From: Methylomarinum sp964474415
GTDB lineage: Bacteria; Pseudomonadota; Gammaproteobacteria; Methylococcales; Methylomonadaceae
DNA length: 21,443 bases
Assembly (NCBI GenBank): GCA_964474415.1
Contig: CAYYSO010000024.1
Location: 1-21,443 of the forward strand
Direction of reading: 5' to 3'
Shown here: one piece after another, positions 15,025-21,018 of the stretch
Position numbering within the stretch: position 1 is the stretch's first letter
Layout of the letters: each line of letters opens with the position of its first letter
Translations under genes and position numbers: made by a program
The notes under the pieces: model-generated
Told to the model about the DNA's origin: nothing
Database searches by the model: none
The model's input: the letters and a program-made list of their open reading frames with translations, nothing else

Positions 15025-16776
15025 CTACCGTTCCCAATCAAAAACTGCAGTTACGCAATTGCCTTTACCTTGATAGGTCAAGCGGCTACATAAAGATTCC
15101 AGTAAGGGAATCCCTCTACCTGAAAAGCCTTTATTACTTTCCAGATCGGCAGTTGAAGCCAAATAATCAAAACCATCACCACTATCCCTAACTTTTATAG
15201 TTAATTGCCCACCTGTTGCAGTCGGTTGGTGAGATATGAATAATCGCAATACACCTTGCTCGATAGTTTGTAATCTTTCAGCTTTAAGATCATAAAATTG
15301 CACAAAACCTTCAGGCGATTGTTTGATGCTGGAGTCCAGCTTTAACAATCCGTGGTCAAGAGCATTGGCAAACAACTCGGTCACAATCATAAAAATAGCC
15401 TGCTGGTGCTCTTGCAAGCCTTGAATTTCCATTAATGCATTCACCATAACCGGCACTGGATTTAACTTTCTCAATGCATTAATGTCAAATTCCATCATTG
15501 TTTTCCAGTTTAGCGCTTCCGTCTGGCCATGGCTCTGCTGCTCTGTTGTATTTTTCCAGGGTACATTATCGACATCGCACAGCAACTCAAGATAAGTTAA
15601 ACAATTCCGTTGCGTGACATCATTACAATGCTTATCCAAAGCGGCTTGTAAAGCCTCAAATCCAGAATTTTCTAGCTGTTTAATTGCTTCGACAACAGCC
15701 TCAAAACCAAATTGACTTCCATCCGGGTTTTCAGCTTCAAAAATGCCATCTGTCAATAAATACAGATAGTCATCATTACAGACTTTATAGGTTTGTGTTT
15801 CAAATTTGCAATCAGGCTGAATACCTAATGGCACATTGCATGATGAAATCGTTTCCAGCGTATTGTTCTTTCGATTCACTAGAAAATGTTCCGGTAAACC
15901 GCAGGTAATAAGATATAGTGATTTTGAATCAGGATAAAGTGCAACCATTGTTGCTGCCAAAAACATGTTGACGGGCAATAGCTTATACAGTTTGCGATTA
16001 ATCTCCATCGCAATCTCGATAATATCAAATCCTTTGTCGGTCATGCGGTAAAAAATATCGGCAATTAAATTGGTTACTGATAAAACGCCATGTCCGCTAA
16101 AATCGCCCAGCAACACATACAAGTTGTTATCCGGTGTTCGTGAAACAAATAAAAGATCTCCTTTAAATAAGGATTCAGGAGATAGTGACGACTTGACAAC
16201 TGAGGTTTTAAGAAAACTGGAACTTAATATTTTGTCATATAAATTAGCTGCCACCAACTGCTTATGGGAAATAACCTGTTGATATTCCAAGTTTTTTTTG
16301 TCATTTTCAAGCTGTTTCTGACGATTTCTCCTAATATTTAATAAACACCGGACTTTTATTTTTAACATAACTTGATTTAATGGCATTACCAAAAAATCAT
16401 CACAGAAAAGTTCTATCCTTTGGTTATATCCCTGTTCACTGAAAGATTCAGTCAGTACAATAACAGGGACATAACGCTCACTCAGTTCTGCCTTTATGTT
16501 TCTCAGTCTCTTACAATTCCCTTTACTGTCCATATTAAAAAATACCAGCAACAAGTCGATAGATTGCTGTTTGATAAAATCCAGTGATGCCTCTTTTTCA
16601 TCGACTAATATGCAGGAATATTCTTCAGATTCAAGAATATCGACACACCATGCGCCTTGCCTACATCCCTGTAGGTACTTAGCGTGAGATTGGGTCGATA
16701 AGCTGTGCCTACTGGGATACTGACCCCGGAAGCCATCAATAATCAGAATGTTAAACACCTGTTCCAGGAGACTCAT
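15025..16776 (-). CDS. Pseudo-receiver / PP2C phosphatase / anti-sigma-type ATPase fusion (HsbR-like architecture)
   Basis: The 583-residue cytoplasmic protein has three parts: a receiver-like domain (about 1-140), a SpoIIE/PP2C phosphatase domain (about 195-410; GDFSGHG, LLTDGIFE), and a C-terminal HATPase of the RsbW type (VTELFANALDHG, DSGDGFDY, GRGIPLLESLC). This order is that of P. aeruginosa HsbR, a partner-switching regulator acting on an anti-sigma antagonist. The receiver is degenerate: the acceptor Asp is Phe in LLLVFFNMDSKG and the conserved Lys is Met in FLVMPLN. The last PP2C Asp pair also appears changed (RNCLTYLEL). Between LIIDGFRG and ILESEEY the receiver carries about 20 extra residues including KYLQGCRQGAW, encoded by a palindromic repeat. 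No STAS-domain partner lies nearby. The ATG at 16776 avoids overlapping the upstream gene; an ATG at 16815 is the alternative. Confidence 0.87.
   Translation of the reverse strand: MSLLEQVFNILIIDGFRGQYPSRHSLSTQSHAKYLQGCRQGAWCVDILESEEYSCILVDEKEASLDFIKQQSIDLLLVFFNMDSKGNCKRLRNIKAELSERYVPVIVLTESFSEQGYNQRIELFCDDFLVMPLNQVMLKIKVRCLLNIRRNRQKQLENDKKNLEYQQVISHKQLVAANLYDKILSSSFLKTSVVKSSLSPESLFKGDLLFVSRTPDNNLYVLLGDFSGHGVLSVTNLIADIFYRMTDKGFDIIEIAMEINRKLYKLLPVNMFLAATMVALYPDSKSLYLITCGLPEHFLVNRKNNTLETISSCNVPLGIQPDCKFETQTYKVCNDDYLYLLTDGIFEAENPDGSQFGFEAVVEAIKQLENSGFEALQAALDKHCNDVTQRNCLTYLELLCDVDNVPWKNTTEQQSHGQTEALNWKTMMEFDINALRKLNPVPVMVNALMEIQGLQEHQQAIFMIVTELFANALDHGLLKLDSSIKQSPEGFVQFYDLKAERLQTIEQGVLRLFISHQPTATGGQLTIKVRDSGDGFDYLASTADLESNKGFSGRGIPLLESLCSRLTYQGKGNCVTAVFDWER
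16660..16675 (-). repeat. Palindromic repeat hairpin 1, copy D, in frame inside a gene
   Basis: On the minus (sense) strand the sequence is CCTACAGGGATGTAGG preceded by AAGTA and followed by CAA, the same flanks as copy B. It begins about 100 bases into the HsbR-like coding region and encodes YLQGCRQ. Hairpin 2 of the full element is not recognisable here. Confidence 0.75.
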
Positions 16777-16783
16777 TTTCTGC

Positions 16784-17131
16784 TCAATATTCAGTAATGA
16801 AATAATAAACTGCAAATATAAGCCAACTCAAAAACAGTAACATCCAGGCCAGTTTACTTTGTTTATAAACAACTGAATTGGGCAATTCATCCTGTCTGAA
16901 ATGATTATCCTGCTGCTGTTGTTGTAATCTGACTTTTTTCAGCTTTTTATCCAGTTCCCTGGATTTCTCCTTTTGCCTTTTTTTATATTGCTCAATCCCC
17001 TTTTGGATACCTTGAGCGATTAATTTAGTTTGTTCTTTTGTTTGACCGGGCCGCTGCGTTGCTTTAGCAATTTTCAGCGACTCATTCTGAGTCTGGGGTG
17101 AAACTTGCCGAAATGATTTTTTACTAACCAT
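16784..17131 (-). CDS. DUF2956-type small membrane-anchored protein
   Basis: Starting at the ATG at 17131 the product has 115 residues. The N-terminal half (SPQTQNESLKIAKATQRPGQ, then TKEQTKLIAQGIQKGIEQYK) is the hallmark of the DUF2956 family. A Lys/Arg/Gln-rich helix follows, with a single membrane helix at the end (LAWMLLFLSWLIFAVYYFI), so a basic cytoplasmic domain is probably tethered to the inner membrane. Function is unknown. A longer start at 17155 adds MILKFTLC, but the family begins near MSKK. It ends 7 bases before the HsbR-like start and begins 29 bases after the DUF3301 gene stops, so a transcription unit is likely. Confidence 0.8.
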   Translation of the reverse strand: MVSKKSFRQVSPQTQNESLKIAKATQRPGQTKEQTKLIAQGIQKGIEQYKKRQKEKSRELDKKLKKVRLQQQQQDNHFRQDELPNSVVYKQSKLAWMLLFLSWLIFAVYYFITEY

Positions 17132-17160
17132 GCACAAAGTAAATTTGAGTATCAAAAAAG

Positions 17161-17490
17161 TTAAAGCGTTAAATCATCCTGATTCAAAGCTCTATAAGGT
17201 TCCAGATAAATACTTTCAACAGTGTTGCCCAAAGTAATAATTTTGCCGTTATAACGCTCACGGCCGGTGGAAGAAAATTCGAATGTATATGAACGCCATG
17301 CCTGAATTTTTCCTTGTGTATTTCTTTTTGGCCATAATCCAGTTAACGCCACATAATCATCCAATAACTGTAAATCCATTTTCAGGCAATAGCTTTTAAC
17401 TGCGCTTAGCGCCACTTCTCTTGCAGCCAGACTGTTTGACCAAAATAGACAAACAGCAACAAGTAACACTATCAATAGTAAATCAATCAC
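17161..17490 (-). CDS. DUF3301-type membrane-anchored protein
   Basis: The 109-residue product starts with GTG at 17490 (a GAG lies upstream). It has an N-terminal hydrophobic helix (IDLLLIVLLVAVCLFW), then VKSYCLKMDLQLLDDYVALTGLWP and the YTFEFSSTGRERYNGKI strand region characteristic of DUF3301. Function is unknown. The single helix suggests inner-membrane anchoring with a small soluble domain. It is first in a tight minus-strand series with the DUF2956 gene and the HsbR-like regulator. Confidence 0.77.
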   Translation of the reverse strand: MIDLLLIVLLVAVCLFWSNSLAAREVALSAVKSYCLKMDLQLLDDYVALTGLWPKRNTQGKIQAWRSYTFEFSSTGRERYNGKIITLGNTVESIYLEPYRALNQDDLTL

Positions 17491-17557
17491 GGCTCAAAAA
17501 GTTGTACATGGCTCGCATAATCTCAAATTAAGCTCATTAAGCCTTACAGATTGGCAT

Positions 17558-17794
17558 TCAACTTGACGTTAATATTGTTAATGTTCTTTGCACATGTTCA
17601 GCCAGCTCAATACCCAAATCCGTTAAATAGCCACCATCTGCCTGAGAAATAATCCCTTTTTCAAATAGCCGTTGAGCTGCTTCCGCCGCTTTTGGATTGG
17701 CTTGAGCATGAACTTTAATGCCTTCCTGAGTTGTTGCCAAATTAAATAAAGACAACAGATTGATTTCTTCCGTCAATTCATGGGTTAACACCAT
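17558..17794 (-). CDS. TIGR02647 family small protein
   Basis: The 78-residue soluble protein has the family pattern NLATTQEGIKVH, AAEAAQRLFEKGIISQADGG and YLTDLGIELAEHVQ, which looks like a small winged-helix-like fold; function is unknown. I prefer the ATG at 17794 over a GTG one codon earlier because AGGAG lies 7 bases upstream of it, an ideal ribosome-binding site. It lies between the DUF3530-type gene (37 bases upstream) and the DUF3301 gene (67 bases downstream). Confidence 0.85.
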   Translation of the reverse strand: MVLTHELTEEINLLSLFNLATTQEGIKVHAQANPKAAEAAQRLFEKGIISQADGGYLTDLGIELAEHVQRTLTILTSS

Positions 17795-17834
17795 CACCGT
17801 ACTCCTGCTTTTAAAACTACAACAATATCAGTTT

Positions 17835-18608
17835 TCATTGCTTCCTGAAAGTCCCGGTCAACCAACTATAAATCCGTTTAACTATCAAGTCGTGATTATG
17901 CTGAAATGAATGATCAGCTCCAGAAATTTTGACCTGCCTGAAATCAACATTCTGCTTGCCGGTTAACTTACGCTTGCGCGCACTTACCACCACCTCGGGC
18001 AAATCGTATTCTGCATAAATATCCAGCAAGGGACGTTGAATTTTGTTTATAAACGGGATGATCTGCACCTGTTTATGCTGCGTTTCCGGTACGGCCAGAC
18101 TAATAGCGACAATACCGTTTAAAGCAACACTATTTTCACTGGCAGCATAGACCCCCATCATGGCGCCCAATCCATAACCAATCAGAATAATATTTTTGAC
18201 TTCAGCCTGTTGTAAATAGCTGACAGCAGCATCAATACGAGCGTTAGCCTCTTTGAACAAAGCAAAATATTCACTTTCATCCACTCCTGCTTCCCTAACC
18301 GGCATTTGCACAGATAAAGTCGCCCAGTTGTGTTGCGGTAAAACAGTTCTTAGATCATGAACCAAATATTGTTGATCTGGATAACCCGATCTATCATGCA
18401 ATATAATCACTGTTCCCAGATTATTTTTTTGCATTGTCTCCGTATAAATCGTTAGAAACTTACGTCCCTGTGCTTTTAGCCAAACCACCTCTCCTATTTT
18501 TAAGGTATTTTTTATAATATCGGCATATTCCTGCTCACGTTTACTGTTACTGGCATAAATAACAGAAGTAAATAGCAAGAAAATGCATAAAAACGTGAGT
18601 TTTTTCAT
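17835..18608 (-). CDS. DUF3530-type exported alpha/beta-hydrolase-like protein lacking the nucleophile
   Basis: The 257-residue product starts with a signal peptide (KKLTFLCIFLLFTSVIYA). It continues as an alpha/beta-hydrolase-like fold: GTVIILHDRSGYPDQ, the region NIILIGYGLGAMMGVYAAS, and a late ADHSF segment with the expected His. At the nucleophile elbow the usual GxSxG is GYGLG, so the serine is replaced by glycine and classical esterase chemistry is not expected. This degeneration is consistent with the DUF3530 family. Probably periplasmic; function unknown. The 127-base spacer ahead of it contains a strong inverted repeat and a dispersed repeat copy. Confidence 0.75.
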   Translation of the reverse strand: MKKLTFLCIFLLFTSVIYASNSKREQEYADIIKNTLKIGEVVWLKAQGRKFLTIYTETMQKNNLGTVIILHDRSGYPDQQYLVHDLRTVLPQHNWATLSVQMPVREAGVDESEYFALFKEANARIDAAVSYLQQAEVKNIILIGYGLGAMMGVYAASENSVALNGIVAISLAVPETQHKQVQIIPFINKIQRPLLDIYAEYDLPEVVVSARKRKLTGKQNVDFRQVKISGADHSFQHNHDLIVKRIYSWLTGTFRKQ

Positions 18609-18650
18609 ATTAAAAATATGACTTGTACTTCATTATTCCCGTTCCAAATG

Positions 18651-18682
18651 ATGTGTCGCCCATTCACGAGCGAGCGACACAT
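18651..18682. promoter_or_regulatory. 9-bp perfect inverted repeat upstream of the DUF3530-type gene
   Basis: ATGTGTCGC (18651-18659) and GCGACACAT (18674-18682) are separated by 14 bases. It lies 43 bases ahead of the DUF3530-type start. It could be an operator, or part of the 3' end structure of the cold-shock gene transcript. No T-run marks it as a simple terminator. Confidence 0.4.
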
Positions 18683-18690
18683 TCTATAAA

Positions 18691-18745
18691 CCACAGAGAT
18701 GTGGTGAAGCAGATATTGCAGGAGTAAATATCTGTTTATTTCATA
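18691..18745 (+). repeat. Two-hairpin dispersed repeat, copy C (divergent)
   Basis: Hairpin 1 is CCACA-GAGA-TGTGG (18691-18704). Hairpin 2 is CAGATATT (18710-18717), loop GCAGGAGTA, AATATCTG (18727-18734). A third small hairpin, TTATTTCA-TAG-TGAAATAA, follows and overlaps the stop codon of the cold-shock gene. Same order and loop as copies A and B. Confidence 0.65.
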
Positions 18746-19062
18746 GTGAAATAAGCTGCAACAGCTGCACTAACAAGTCCCAACACGGCAGCTACTATCC
18801 ACAACCATTTTTTACTGACTGGTTGTTCTTTAGCCATAAAATCCACACCGTCAATGCGTGCATTAACTGCCTTGGATTTACCTTCCGCATCTTCTTTAAT
18901 TTGATAAAAAATGGTATCGCCTCTATAAGGTCTTCTCGCCATTCCTTCCAATGCAGAAATATGAATAAAAACATCCTGACTACCGTCTTCGGGTTTGATA
19001 AAGCCAAACCCTCTATCATCCTTCCAGGTTTTTAAAAAACCTTTATTCTCTATCTTTGCCAT
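18736..19062 (-). CDS. Cold-shock-domain protein with a C-terminal membrane helix
   Basis: The 108-residue product has a cold-shock domain (about 1-70) with RNP1 RGFGFIKP (17-24) and RNP2 DVFIHISAL (30-38), which bind single-stranded RNA or DNA. A linker and one membrane helix follow (WLWIVAAVLGLVSAAVAAYF, about 86-105). Ordinary CspA proteins are 65-75 residues with no helix. Larger relatives fuse the domain to a multi-helix DUF1294 module, of which this could be a shortened form. The domain would be tethered to the inner membrane on the cytoplasmic side. AGAGGTAG precedes the ATG. The stop codon lies inside repeat copy C. Confidence 0.88.
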   Translation of the reverse strand: MAKIENKGFLKTWKDDRGFGFIKPEDGSQDVFIHISALEGMARRPYRGDTIFYQIKEDAEGKSKAVNARIDGVDFMAKEQPVSKKWLWIVAAVLGLVSAAVAAYFTMK

Positions 19063-19224
19063 AATTTTATCTACCTCTTAATTATTGCTTCTATAACATC
19101 CCTGCTTAGGAACAGAAATAACTCACGCTCCTAACTTCCATCTCCTTTAACTCACACTTCGGATCTTGATGGCAGACCCATTCAGTTACTGATCAAATGC
19201 TCTTAGCGATAATTCTCATTCTGT

Positions 19225-19452
19225 CTATTCTTTCGTTACACTGCCATAATACCAGACTGCATAGAGCCGTACACTTGAAAGGAACTGGCTTGCAAAGTGT
19301 TTAAACAAATTGTTATGCATTTTTTTCATACGATCTGATCGGAACCTTGACTCATATTGATTTTTTTCAGGATTAAGCAGCAACCATTCTGTGATTTCTT
19401 CAACATAAACATTGCCCCAACACGACATGACCGGGAAATATGGAATTACCAT
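19225..19452 (-). CDS. Possible small orphan protein
   Basis: A 75-codon frame with AGGA 6 bases before the ATG. The sequence (EEITEWLLLNPEKNQYESRF, then KKMHNNLFKHF) is amphipathic and charged and matches nothing I recognise. It overlaps an opposed frame at 19357-19617 (86 codons, ending GKTKSDVLLKKYAAKRQQEQ), and at most one of the two is likely to be real. The rest of 19063-19738 holds only the leader of the cold-shock gene, a short tandem repeat and a terminator. Confidence 0.25.
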   Translation of the reverse strand: MVIPYFPVMSCWGNVYVEEITEWLLLNPEKNQYESRFRSDRMKKMHNNLFKHFASQFLSSVRLYAVWYYGSVTKE

Positions 19453-19665
19453 ATTGTCCTACAACATCATTCCCCAGATTTTTGGAACTTTGTTTTTAGA
19501 TTTGAAAAAAGGTTAAATTATGACAGGGTCGTAAGCGCTACAGACCCAATTGTTGGAAAAACAAAATCTGACGTATTACTCAAAAAATATGCTGCCAAAC
19601 GACAACAAGAACAATAGTGGGAAAAACCTGTATTTTACCAGATAAAAATGTGCATTGTCTTAGCC

Positions 19666-19692
19666 CAGTAAAAACAGTAAAAACAGTAAAAA
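19666..19692. repeat. Three tandem copies of CAGTAAAAA
   Basis: The 9-base unit occurs at 19666-19674, 19675-19683 and 19684-19692. It lies just beyond the terminator of the minus-strand gene at 19739. It is a simple low-complexity expansion with no visible function. Confidence 0.8.
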
Positions 19693-19704
19693 ATACAAAT
19701 ATCG

Positions 19705-19729
19705 CAGGGGCTCAGGTATTGAACCCCTG
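19705..19729 (-). terminator. Intrinsic terminator of the gene at 19739-20101
   Basis: CAGGGG (19705-19710) pairs with CCCCTG (19724-19729), and TCA with TGA inside, with one mismatch. Read on the minus strand it follows the stop by 9 bases and is followed within 10 bases by a T-rich stretch ending in TTTTTT. Confidence 0.65.
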
Positions 19730-19738
19730 ACTGATTAA

Positions 19739-20101
19739 TCAAACTTTTTTATCAATAATAACTTTATCGTCAATAACCAGTTTAGACACACCACCTAGCG
19801 AAATATGCAATGTACAGGATGCGGTTTTAAAATTATCCCCTTCTCCACCTATCCATTCCAGAGTGACATAAGTTGCTTTATCTGTATCGGTTTTAGATGG
19901 AAAATAAACCTGAGTACCAGTTTCTTTTTTAACTAAAGCGGGGCATTTCTGATTTGCCATGCCTTGCATAGAAGCCACCGCTCTAATCATGGCCGCAGCT
20001 TCTTTTTGTTGTGTTGTTTGTTCTTTATTTCCTCCCACCAGTAAAAAACCAGCCACAAAAACACCGACTACGGCTGCAATCATTTGTTGTGTTTTATTCA
20101 T
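19739..20101 (-). CDS. Small membrane-anchored protein of unknown function
   Basis: I do not recognise this 120-residue protein. An N-terminal hydrophobic helix (MIAAVVGVFVAGFLLVGG, about 7-24) acts as signal anchor. The remaining roughly 95 residues are polar and look like a small beta-rich periplasmic domain (TYVTLEWIGGEGDNF, CTLHISLGG, KLVIDDKVIIDKKV). Cys53 and Cys96 could form a disulfide. GAGGA lies 6 bases before the ATG. Its start overlaps the stop of a possible 36-codon frame by ATGA, and it has its own terminator downstream. Confidence 0.75.
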   Translation of the reverse strand: MNKTQQMIAAVVGVFVAGFLLVGGNKEQTTQQKEAAAMIRAVASMQGMANQKCPALVKKETGTQVYFPSKTDTDKATYVTLEWIGGEGDNFKTASCTLHISLGGVSKLVIDDKVIIDKKV

Positions 20102-20208
20102 ATCTTTTCCTCATTTATTATTTGTTTCAATCCAGTAATTTTGAATAAGGTTATTTTCTTACAACAACCGCCATGTCCTTTTCCACGAATTTTACGCAAA
20201 TCATGCAT
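20098..20208 (-). CDS. Possible 36-residue leader ORF overlapping the next gene
   Basis: ATG at 20208 opens a frame that stops with TGA at 20100-20098, inside the start of the gene at 20101 (ATGA overlap). The peptide is basic, with GKGHGGCCKK in its middle. The only Shine-Dalgarno-like GAGG abuts the ATG, which is poor spacing. Either the frame is read from an upstream TTG or it is fortuitous. The four-base overlap and the leader structure are the arguments for it. Confidence 0.3.
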   Translation of the reverse strand: MHDLRKIRGKGHGGCCKKITLFKITGLKQIINEEKI

Positions 20209-20298
20209 CCTCAACAACGAAAGCTAATAAACTGTCATATCCATATCAGCGTAAATACGCTGAAGTTACTAGCTTTCTATCCTGTTTAAGTTGAGGAT
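20207..20298 (-). ncRNA. Long leader stem-loop upstream of the 20101 gene
   Basis: Three nested pairings occur in order: ATCCTCAAC (20207-20215) with GTTGAGGAT (20290-20298); GAAAGCT (20219-20225) with AGCTTTC (20271-20277); CAGCGTA (20247-20253) with TACGCTG (20256-20262). AACT/AGTT can add a fourth. On the minus strand the closing arm contains GAGGAT and the first base of ATG 20208, so folding would hide that start. It could be a regulatory leader, a small RNA or a mobile-element relic; no known riboswitch class is recognised. Confidence 0.45.
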
Positions 20299-20416
20299 AT
20301 CCTGAATTCATTTTTTCCAGTGCTAACATGCCGATTCTATAAGTACAGCTTAACGACATTCAATCCTTTTTATTCACAAATCTAATTATATCATCAACTA
20401 ACAACTTTACTTTGTA

Positions 20417-20440
20417 ACTTGTCAACAATTGAGGACAAGT
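20417..20440. promoter_or_regulatory. 7-bp inverted repeat in an AT-rich spacer
   Basis: ACTTGTC (20417-20423) and GACAAGT (20434-20440) flank 10 bases. On the minus strand it contains TTGACA, and a TATAAT occurs at 20390-20385, but these are too far apart to pair as one promoter. The stretch 20299-20644 otherwise shows nothing I can name. Confidence 0.25.
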
Positions 20441-20647
20441 CGTGTCTGTGACAGGCATTGGTTTTTATTTCCCCGTATAACTGATAGCTTATAATATAAT
20501 TCTAAAGCAAAAAAAATCAGGAAAGTCGTTTATATAACTCCTAAAAAACCAGGTTTAGAAATTTCCAGATTTTTACATACAATAACTTCTTCTATATTTA
20601 AATATAGATACTATAATGATATTCGTAGTTTCATTTTTAATGACTTA

Positions 20648-20801
20648 GGAACGCGCACGAATAAGTTCGATAACTGGCGCAGGGTTTTTGTTTGTCTTCA
20701 AGGTGTAACAATAGGCGCATAGCAAGCTACGAAACTGTTGCCACAACACCGAAGACGGACAAAAAGACAAGTCAGTTGTCGAAGTTATTCGTGCACGTTC
20801 C
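20648..20801. mobile_element. Foldback MITE with 29-bp terminal inverted repeats and TTA duplication
   Basis: The ends GGAACGCGCACGAATAA... (plus) and GGAACGTGCACGAATAA... (read inward on the minus strand) match at 26 of 29 positions. Pairing continues inward through TTTTTG, GTCTTC and GGTGT segments, so nearly the whole 154 bp is one imperfect palindrome. TTA flanks both sides (20645-20647 and 20802-20804), consistent with a 3-bp target duplication. There is no coding capacity, so it would depend on a transposase elsewhere. Confidence 0.8.
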
Positions 20802-20804
20802 TTA

Positions 20805-21018
20805 AGTTCTCAACTGTCCCCTTAGTTTATGGATCGCCAAATTCCTAAGGAACACTCTACATGTCTTTTTTGTGCTAAATCCAAAGGCAAAACCTTGATA
20901 TTCTCACAAACCAAACTAATGAGACTATCAAAGAGTTAAAAAAATGGTAATCCCAAAAGAGATGCAAAGATGATACGTTTAAATATTTGGCTGAGAGAAA
21001 CCATGACATGATTAGCCT
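20805..21018. other. Spacer without recognisable feature
   Basis: Between the MITE and the PhnD-like gene I see only a short palindrome TTCCTAAGGAA (20842-20852) resembling the MITE end motif, and A-rich sequence. No gene or clear promoter can be supported. Confidence 0.4.

Noticed and set aside
19666..19692. CRISPR-like array
   Set aside because: The three 9-base units are contiguous without spacers. No repeat-spacer structure or cas gene occurs in the window.
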